In this document: positions 55,411 to 64,000 of the stretch, piece after piece
Layout of the letters: each line of letters opens with the position of its first letter
Numbering within the stretch: position 1 is the stretch's first letter
Assembly: GCF_964204645.1 (NCBI RefSeq)
Contig: NC_134035.1
Location: 3,362,001 to 3,426,000 of the forward strand
Source: Tubulanus polymorphus
Taxonomy: Eukaryota; Nemertea; Palaeonemertea; Tubulaniformes; Tubulanidae
DNA: 64,000 nt
Reading direction: 5' to 3'
Translations under genes and position numbers: made by a program
Notes under the pieces: model-generated
The model's input: the letters and a program-made list of their open reading frames with translations, nothing else
Databases searched by the model: none
What the model was told of the DNA's origin: nothing

Positions 55411-57616
55411 TACAGTAATAGTATTAGAACTTACTTTAAACCGGATCGGATCCGTGCTTTTCTTTTTGACCATTCGTACCCTATGGGGGCTTCGGGCTAA
55501 GATCCTACGGGCATGTCGTTCGGCTGCCTTCCTCGAGCTGTTTCCAATGTCAGATCCAAGCGAAAATTATAAATCCTTAGAAATTCCACATCGTCACCAC
55601 AAGGCAAACTTTCGACTGGAGAACTTGTATGTTGGAAAGGCCGTGGGTGATACGTTGATAGACAAGAGCCGGAGGCCATGGTTGTTTTATATATGATTCA
55701 AATGTTAAGTTCTCAGAAATACGTTTTGTTGAAATGATCATTGTATAGCGAGTTGGTGAACGAAGTCTATTGTCAGTTGAGATGTGAAGCGATTGGAATT
55801 GGGATCATGTGCGATGAAGCCAGACAGCCAAGTGCGGAAAAAGAGATGTCAATCGAAACGAACTTGTGAACGTCTCGCATAACGCATGGCAATTCTTTTT
55901 ATCAAATAAAAAACACATTTCGAACAAATAAATTCGGCGTTTCTTGCTAGGTGGGTTCAGCTGGAGGCACCAGTGTCTAAAGGGGTCATGTCCAGGGGAA
56001 CCTGTAAGATTTGTACGAGCCCATCAATCAACAGGTCGTGCATTTCAGTGTAGGAGTAAATGATGTGGCTTTTCTGGACGTATCAATCTGCCCTTTTTGG
56101 GATGTGGAAAGTCCTTCAAAATTGGCCTCTGGATCCGACGTACAAACAATCAGAAGTATTTCAGTTGCTGGACGGAGGTAAAAAGTCTTGGAAGATAAGG
56201 AAGAAATCCACGTCATCCCCAAACAAGAAAATTCGACGATCCGACTTTTATTTTCCAGTATTTTGATTTTTATTCGAGATTTCGTTGAGGAGAGCGCTAT
56301 CGTTTTACTGCATACACAATAATATACAATTGCAAATGATGACAGCGAAAACGAACACAAGTTTCATACAATAAACATTAGACACACGTACGACGCGCTG
56401 CTGTATAAATATCAGTGAAAAAAAAATACATTCACAATAAAACTCGACCCATGTTCATACATTATATTGTTGATCGATGAAGGGCTGGCGAGTTCCGATT
56501 AAAAAAAAAAAGTGCTTCCCTAGTTTTTTACGAAACGGCGAAAAAGTGCTCCCCTTATTTCATTTTACGATAAGCGCTTCCCTGATTTTTCTAAAATTTG
56601 TGAAGCACTTTTCACGGAAGCTCGTCAGCCCTACTTCGCGCAATCAGCGAGCGAGAATAACCGGCGAAATATTTTTCAGTTCAGGTTTGAACGCTGCAAT
56701 CAAATAGCGTATATGTAAACTTAACGGGATCGAGACTGCCCTCGATCCAGTTTCACGAAAAAGTTTACTGGAAATATTTGCAAATACTTCTTAGTAATGT
56801 AAGTTAATCATAAACTCGGCGCGATATTATTTTCCAGTCCCGAAGCGGTTAACGAGTCGGTGGTGCAGTTGACTGTATTTCTAGTTCTCAAATACACTAA
56901 CACATCACACTGGACGAGAAACTATCACTAACAATACGCAAAATTCATAATGTTTACATTAAAACAAAAAGAACAGAAAGCAAACCACGTAATCAGATGC
57001 GGTTCTGCGTTGGTTCATTTATTGCTTCGGCTGAAATTTGGTTCTGCGCATTGGTGGTTTATCCCGATGTGGTTCTGCGTGTTCGTTTATTTACTTCTCA
57101 CAGCCGGCGGAAACAAGTTGTTATTGTCCCGGCTCAAGTAAACGATCATATCTAAATATATATACCCATTTTTTAAACGGGTGTCTAAGGCTCTAGGGCT
57201 ATTAACAAGACCAAAGCTATGCTGCACCACGTTAAAGAATGGGCCTAACCTAAGGTAAAAAAAAAAAACATCTTCAAAATTATGTGCCCGGCCGAAGCCG
57301 CCCCTACTACACACCAGGCTTGCTTCTTCGATTCGTCACTAATTTTCGTCGATTAGCGCTATACGCAATATTTATTCATAATTTCATCGAGATCAACGGC
57401 GTTCTATACAAAAATCTCTTCGGCCAATCGTAAACTACGTACTAACGTTCGAGAACGAATCGGCGACATTTCGCAATCGACACCGCACCATTAATCGCTC
57501 GTTCATTCATAATTCATTATCGAAACGAAACGAAATCGAACACATCATGATTTCTTATATCGACTATATACAAAATATTAAGTAGAATGCAGCAACGGAT
57601 ATTCATCCGCACGTTT
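55411..57616. other. Intergenic, no gene supported
   Basis: A splice-flanked open stretch at about 56053-56180 (+) is noted among the rejected items. A possible poly(A) signal for the bromodomain gene (TTTATT, 57371-57376) lies 240 bp past its stop. No other supported feature. Confidence 0.5.
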
Positions 57617-60600
57617 TCAACTAGTTGTCACATCGTCGACGCCTATAACTGGTCCCGGATCTAGTTCCTGAAATCGAGAGAAAAAACGCAATTTAGAATA
57701 TCTGCAAATATGAAGTTCGGCTCATGATGTCTAATGTTTAGAATAGTTTAGAGACGAGATCTTTGCGGGTTAACAACTTAATTTGACCCATGCGCTTTCG
57801 CTATTAATGTATTGAAGCTTCAATCACTTGATGAAGATACTATACATAGACCGGTCCCAGTTTGTCCGGGTTAAGCGAGATTTACCGTAGCTTGTTTTAC
57901 CGACCCGTTGACTTGACGCAGATACCAGCAGACGGATCCAGTTCTACAGTTCTGAGTTAACTACGAGTTAGAATTATTTAATTTTCAATGAGTTAACACT
58001 AGAGTCAAATCATAACTCACAACTGTGGAACTGGGTTTAGGGGATTTACAAATTTCCGAGGGTCTGTCATAGAAATCACTTATTGCGTTCGACCCTCAAT
58101 ACGGCGTTGTCACCTCAAAAAATCAGATGGCTACACGACCTCTATGTTTACTGTACGTACCTGTGGATTTTGATTTGATAAACCGAGAAGTTTCTGTACA
58201 GAAGCTGCTGTCGTCTGCTCAGCGACGCCATTAGCGCGCGCGTCGCCGTCGTTATCCGAACGCGAGATCGCCGTATCCTGAACCCCGAGCGCTGCCTCCT
58301 GGTGTTCTAAATGCAAACCGTTCGTCGTCGCGGTAGTCACGCCGGCGGTGGCCGCGGCCATAGTCACAACGTCGGTCAACGAACTCGACACCTGAACGGG
58401 AACCATATTTACGGCGGAGAAGTTTTCTAGCCGCGGGGCAGCGCTGACCGTATTGAGAGTGATGTTTTGTAACAGGTTTTGAGTAGTAGTCGCACCGCCC
58501 CCTCCGGTATTATTCAGAGATATGTTTTCGAGCTGCGCGGCGCCTGCGACTAGGTTCTGCTGAGTACTATTCACGGCGATGTTTTGCAGTCCGATGTTGA
58601 CGATGTTTTGCGTAGACGCCGAACCGAACGATATCGGCACCGCGCCCGCGCCGGTGTTTATCGTAATGTTTTGTACTGCGGCTCCGACGAGGTTTTGATT
58701 ATTATTCGCCTGTTCTCCATACGCTCCGACGTAGCGAATGTTCAGGTTTTCCCCAGTGGCGCCGCCTACAGCCGGTATCGAGTTAAAAAACGAAATGTTC
58801 GCGTTGTTCGTTAATTTATTCACGTCTGCTAAACTCGGCGACTGATTGACGAGCGTCTGCGACACAACGACACCCGTCTGCTGCTGCTGCGTCGCCAAAA
58901 TCGGAACTAGCACGGAATTCGTCTGCGCGACCGGCGTCGATACGAACGCGTTTGCCGCGACCGTTTGAAGCGGTAACGCCGCCTGATTGGAAGTGGCGAG
59001 CGATACGGCCTGCGATAGAACCTGCGGAGAGACGATCATCGCCGGCTGCTGCGGCTGCGGGTTCACGACCGCCGACGACGAACGCACGATCTGACCGGAC
59101 AGTTGACCGGTCACTCGGTTCTGAACGGTGATCACGCGAATCGGACTCAAACACGAAGACGCCGCCTGGTTCGTATTGACAACGTTCAATGCGGTGTTCA
59201 CTGCGGCGGTGTTCAATGAGGCGTTCACTCCGGTGGTGTTCAATCCGGCGTTCACGACGGGTATCGCCGACACCAACGGACTACCGGCGACGACACCTGT
59301 CACCGCGGAACTGACTGGTCTCGAACTCGCGACGATCGGATTAACGACGCTCGAACTCGGCGCAGGAATTCGATTCGGCGCGGTGGCGATACTCCTGGGC
59401 GCGACCGCCGGCTTCTTCGGCAAATTCGCGTTCGATATTTTGATCATCACTTTCAAGTTGCGCGCGATGATGTCTTTGATTTGTTCGTCTTTGAATACGA
59501 GCGTGCGTTTCAACGAATCGGGGTCCATGCCCGGTTTGGCGTGCACGGTAAGAATACCGTGCGGCGTTTGTAGCTGGTACGGCACGAGCTCGGCGTTCGC
59601 CGCCGCGCTCGACGTTGCCGTAGAACTCGCCGCCGCCGGTTTCGCCGCGTTCACCACCGGCGGTTTCGGTAACCGCGGCAACACCTCGTCCGCCGACGGA
59701 ACTTGTCCGCGTTTTACCGTCGTGCCGTTTTCGTCGTCGCTTTGACTGTCGTCGGCGGTGGAGCCACCTGGTGACCAGTTGTGTTGCTGAAAAAATCGCA
59801 TCGAATAGTGAGATTTTAATCGAGTGTAACTGGTCTTCTCTTAACCCTTTCAGTGCGGTGTATAAATCAGTGATGGATTTTGCTAGTACACCGCACTGCG
59901 GAAAATTGATTTAATTAGTAATTGATTATTATCTCCCTTGAAAGATGGCAGCACCTGTCAAACATTGTGAAATATTAGTAACTAACGATATACCGCGCCG
60001 CGGTGTAGACGCACTATAGTGCTATTCCCGTTATTCGACACACTAGGGTGGAATTTTTCAGAATTTTCAAATTATCTTCAGCACTATAAGGTAATAATTA
60101 GTCAGCACTGAAAGGGTTAATTCTTACTGAAAGAAAATCTTGAAGTAGACAATTTCTATGTAAGGGCATATTTTAACCCATTTACAAGTTTTCCATCTCT
60201 TGGTGAATCTGCGGCAGGTAAATGAATTCAAAATGTGTCAATTCACTCATTTTCATTGAATCAAGTATTCATAAGGAAACACGTGGTCGGTAGCATTATC
60301 CAAATTCCCAGAGTTTTCCAGGTTTTTGGTTAAATTTGTTAAATTCCCCGAGTTTTCTAGAGTTTTCTGACTCTTCGAGTTTTCTGAGTTTTCAATGTCA
60401 GTGGCCATCCTGCATGCCAGGATATAGCAGCCAGGAGTAGATTTAATGCAGGTAATCAATCAATCCACTGCCCGGAACCACTCTCCTTGGACATTCATTC
60501 ATATTCGTCATATTGTCCATCAAATAGCAGTGAACAGTGACTTAAAATTCAGATTGCAAAATCACATGAACGAAGTCTATAACAAATAACACCAGTGCAT

Positions 60601-63600
60601 ACCTTCGGTCCGGCTCCGCGGTATAACTCCTGTTTGAGATACTGTTTGACGAGGTTCTGTTTGCGAGTAAGACTCGGCGAGTGGAATATCGGCTGACCGG
60701 GCGCGCGTACGATGCTGTATCGCGGTAAACGCTTCACTTTTATCACGTTCGGCGTCGTCGTTGTCGCGGTAGTCGTCTGCGGATCTGCGTCTGACGTCGC
60801 GGCAGACGGTTTGTCGAAGTCTTCTTCTTCGTTATTCGTAGGCGTCATACCTGCAATCAACAGAACCAGTTCAGAACCGAGTGATATCGATCTAAAAATG
60901 CTTATTTCGATTATACCTTTTGATTACATATGACCTCATCATTATCATTTAGGCCTACCGGTATATTGTATAATCATTATTGTAAATAATTTTCTTTATA
61001 CAGGGCACCCCCTTCAGATATAGTTCTTAGGGCTGAGGGGAGTCCTCCTCAAATATGTAAATTTTCAATTCATATGTACCGGGTAGTAATCAAAATTTTA
61101 CGTTCAAAACGGTAAAGTTTGAATCGTTGCCTTCATTGAAAACATTAATCAACCAATAGCAATCAAAGCAAATATTTGAGTGAAAACCCCAGAGTACCAT
61201 AGCTAAAATATCACTTCTCTCTAGGGAGAGATGACTGGTACACAGTTACAGATATAGACTAGGGGTAATAAAACCAATATCACTTCTCTCCAGGGAGAGA
61301 TGACTGATACACAGTTACAGATATAGGCTAGGGGTAATGATACCAATATCACTTCTCTCCAGGTAGAGATGACTGATAAACAGTTACAGATATAGGCTAG
61401 GGGTAATAATACCAATATCACTTCTCTCCAGGTAGAGATGACTGATACACAGTTACAGATATAGACTAGGGGTAATAATACCAATATCACTTCTCTCTAG
61501 GTAGAGATGACTGATACACAGTTACAGATATAGACTAGGGGTAATAATACCAATATCACTTCTCTCTAGGTAGAGATGACTGATACACAGTTACAGATAT
61601 AGGCTAGGGGTAATGATACCAATATCACTTCTCTCCAGGTAGAGATGACTGATACACAGTAACAGATATAGGCTAGGGGTAATAATACCAATATCACTTC
61701 TCTCTAGGTAGAGATGACTGATACACAGTTACAGATATAGGCTAGGGGTAATGATACCAATATCACTTCTCTCCAGGTAGAGATGACTGATACACAGTTA
61801 CAGATATAGGCTAAGGGTAATGATACCAATATCACTTCTCTCCAGGGAGAGATGACTGATACACAGTTACAGATATAGGCTAGGGGTAATAATACCAATA
61901 TCACTTCTCTCCAGGTAGAGATGACTGATACACAGTTACAGATATAGACTAGGGGTGATAATACCAATATCACTTCCCTCCAGGTAGAGATGACTGATAC
62001 ACAGTAACAGATATAGGCTAGGGGTAATAATACCAATATCACTTCTCTCCAGGGAGAGATGACTAATACACAGTTACAGATATAGGCTAGGGGTTATAAT
62101 ACCAATATCACTTCTCTCCAGGTAGAGATGACTGATACACAGTAACAGATATAGGCTAGGGGTAATAATACCAATATCACTTCTGTCCAGGGAGAGATGA
62201 CTAATACACAGTTACAGATATAGGCTAGGGGTTATAATACCAATATCACTTCTCTCCAGGTAGAGATGACTGATACACAGTAACAGATATAGGCTAGGGT
62301 TAATAATACCAATATCACTTCTGTCCAGGGAGAGATGACTAATACACAGTTTCAGATATAGGCTAGGGGTTATAATACCAATATCACTTCTGTCCAGGGA
62401 GAGATGACTAATACACAGTTTCAGATATAGGCTAGGGGTTATAATACCAATATCACTTCTCTCCAGGTAGAAGAGACGACTGATTGGTATACGCTGGTAT
62501 TACCAGTGTAATGAGTGTCACTGAATATATTCATTTAAGATATAAGCTATTGAAATGTTTCATAATTAACTAACAGTGTCCAGGAAGCCGCCTACGCGTA
62601 TACAACCACTTATGCATATGCTCCATTTTGAGAGCGGTAGCCTCTTTATCGTCGACGGTCGCGTTCGTTTTCACGTCAGTTTTCAATGAGTTCGACGCAG
62701 ACGTCAGTATAACGGCTTTCTTCCTCGCGGCGGCCATCATACGCTGAGTTAACGGACTGAGAAACTGGCTCGGAGTGCCTCCGCCTCGACGCTCCTCGGG
62801 ACTCATCGATCTCTGAAATGATAAATGATTACATAAGCTATTATAGGTCCGAGACATTTCCCCATTTTTTTAAACATAGGTTTCCAGTGGTAAGGCCAGG
62901 ACAGAAGAAGTACTACGAAATTACTACTGCAATTTTAGACCCAAAATGAGGGATATTTTGACACGGAAAGAAGTACTTTCCAGTAAAATGAGGACCCATA
63001 AGGAAGCATTTTTGCGATGCCTTCATGTGGACTAGTCATATTCCAGGATAAATCCGTAACACTTTCCTGTATAGGCCTATTCCATATTACTGACAATTGA
63101 ATTACCACCAGGCCCGAGTAATAAAATACTGCAACAGTCGAATTCGCGACAAAATTGTGCGTGAAAAATACATTAAAATAAAATTTGGAACAACTTTTTC
63201 ATCATAAGTGAGGACTTGGAGTGAAAAAGAATAAGGACAAAGATGATGTTTGTCCACACTTTTTCCAAAAGAAGGACTTGGAAGGACTGCTGGAAACAGC
63301 CGTGCTCGAACCTACCTTTCTCAGCGCGGTCGTTACTTGATGCAACGTCTCCTTCGCGCGGTTACTGGCGACGCGAGACGGACGCGGTTTCGCCGACGAC
63401 GCGACCACCGGCGCTCGCGTGAAGTAATCCTCGTCGTCGTTGCTCGTGTCCGACGTTGGCAGTTCGCGTTTCAACGTGCGATAAAACTGTTTGGCGACTT
63501 TTGTGCACATTTTCAACGCCTCTGAAAACGTAATCGAAGCATTTCGAATTAGTTCAACAAAGTTTCACAATAATGCTGTCCATGCACAGGGCATCTCCCT

Positions 63601-64000
63601 ATATAGGTACAGCGTTTAGGGGACATCATATCGATTATGTAGGACAGCTATAAAATGTTAAATTGAAATTTGTATTGGATGTATTCTGGTTTAAGAATAT
63701 CAATTCCGGATTACCAACTCTCTACATTACAGTTTATCTGGAAAAACCTTCTATTTGCCTATTTCTTATTCAGAGTTATGGCTATGATTTAAGACACATC
63801 TAAGGCTAAGCTAACTGAACACATTTAAAACCATTATTTGTGAACTTGAGCTACAAATGTGCCCATTATTATTCAAAGTGACTGATGTAATTGAGGGCGA
63901 GACGTTCGTACCTTGGTTGTTGGCGTTATATTTACGACAGTTGCTGAACATCAATTTGAAATCGTCGACGAAGTCATCGCGACACCGGTAATCCTTGGCG
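57617..64000 (-). CDS. Bromodomain protein, 3' part (5' end beyond the window)
   Basis: Exons in the window: 63912-64000 (open at the edge), 63316-63521, 62596-62812, 60603-60850, 58161-59786, 57617-57667; phases agree, about 812 codons. The first exon encodes the end of a bromodomain (FVDDFKLMFSNCRKYNANNQ); the Asn of the YN pair, which usually contacts acetyl-lysine, is present. Exon 2 (VAKQFYRTLKREL) finishes the last helix. Then come basic linkers (RKQNLVKQYLKQELYRGAGPK) and a 542-residue exon rich in Asn, Gln, Ala and Val with repeated QNITIN-like blocks, probably disordered. The C-terminus is ELDPGPVIGVDDVTTS. A nuclear chromatin reader is expected. Identity within the family is uncertain; BRD10/KIAA2026 is one guess. 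If the last intron is kept, the end becomes VRTVNIEVV. Confidence 0.82.
57934..58036. repeat. Foldback repeat, CAGTTCCACAG family
   Basis: Arms GGATCCAGTTCTACAGTTCT and CTCACAACTGTGGAACTGGG, centre TAATTTTCAATGAG. In the last intron of the bromodomain gene. Confidence 0.7.
59845..60116. mobile_element. piggyBac-like MITE, copy 3
   Basis: TTAA at 59841-59844 and 60117-60120; termini CCCTTTCAGTGCGG and CAGCACTGAAAGGG. 272 bp in a bromodomain-gene intron. Confidence 0.85.
60150..60420. mobile_element. Degenerate DNA element, same family as 8765-9180
   Basis: Shares TTGGTGAATCTGCGGCAGGT, TTCCCAGAGTTTTCCAGG and GTCAGTGGCCATCCTG with the element at 8765, without the nested foldback. Confidence 0.5.
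61195..62472. repeat. Minisatellite, 69-bp unit, about 18 copies
   Basis: Unit: CCAATATCACTTCTCTCCAG, GTAGAGATGACTGATACACA, GTTACAGATATAGGCTAGGG, GTAATAATA. Copies differ at a few positions, with GGAGAG/GTAGAG and TTACAG/TAACAG variants forming higher-order patterns toward the right end. 69 is 23 codons, so minus-strand frames stay open for four to five units, but there is no start or homolog. Lies in a bromodomain-gene intron between 60850 and 62596. Confidence 0.95.

Noticed and set aside
56053-56180. Splice-flanked open stretch (+) with ASGSDVQTIRSISVAGR
   Set aside because: No partner exon, no homolog recognised, and an equally long frame on the other strand.
58584-59745. Long frames on both strands over the bromodomain-gene exon
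   Set aside because: Shadows of the 542-codon exon caused by its GC-rich, low-complexity composition.
61221-62042. Frames encoding repeated LPLAYICNCVSVIST peptides
   Set aside because: Explained by the 69-bp tandem repeat; no conserved start or family.

Overview
The window looks like nuclear DNA of an invertebrate animal. Genes carry many short exons with standard GT/AG borders. A motile-cilium assembly factor and mitochondrial ribosomal proteins are present, and AT-rich introns are full of small non-autonomous transposons and minisatellites. Clusters of intronless rhodopsin-type receptors would fit a marine lophotrochozoan or similar lineage, but the species cannot be told from the sequence. 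All exon models were built by eye from splice sites, reading phase and remembered family motifs; no alignment or transcript was used.

Layout. 2005-17378 (-): an 11-exon SLC1A (EAAT-type) transporter whose sodium- and substrate-binding core is altered at most key positions. 17808-27819: three tandem units of 3.0-3.6 kb. Each holds an intronless class A GPCR on the minus strand, LINE 3' debris and a first exon of MRPS21 on the plus strand. Only the last unit continues into an intact MRPS21 (27528-28266, +). 29403-35210 (-): DNAAF1, 11 exons. 36615-36910: a broken, inverted DNA copy of a DNAAF1 leucine-rich-repeat exon. 37330-45758 (+): a membrane-anchored family 1 glycosidase with two candidate first exons, only one of which encodes a signal peptide. 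47312-49658 (-): MRPL16, 4 exons. 50505-53073 (-): a second receptor pair, one intact and one broken by a 14-bp deletion, followed by fragments of a third. 57617-64000 (-): the 3' part of a bromodomain protein with a long Asn/Gln/Ala/Val-rich tail.

The housekeeping genes (MRPS21, MRPL16, DNAAF1) are unrelated neighbours; nothing suggests a shared pathway. The two receptor clusters show a birth-and-death pattern of duplication, local divergence, frameshift and fragments. Between the genes I recognise piggyBac-like MITEs (TTAA target), PIF/Harbinger-like MITEs (TWA target), hAT-like elements, two foldback families, a tRNA-type SINE, LINE fragments and three hammerhead-ribozyme-like motifs.

Points most worth a second look: the altered SLC1A core; receptor divergence concentrated in extracellular loops 2 and 3; the switchable glycosidase N-terminus; the MRPS21 first-exon copies with a lost splice donor; and the hammerhead-like motifs.
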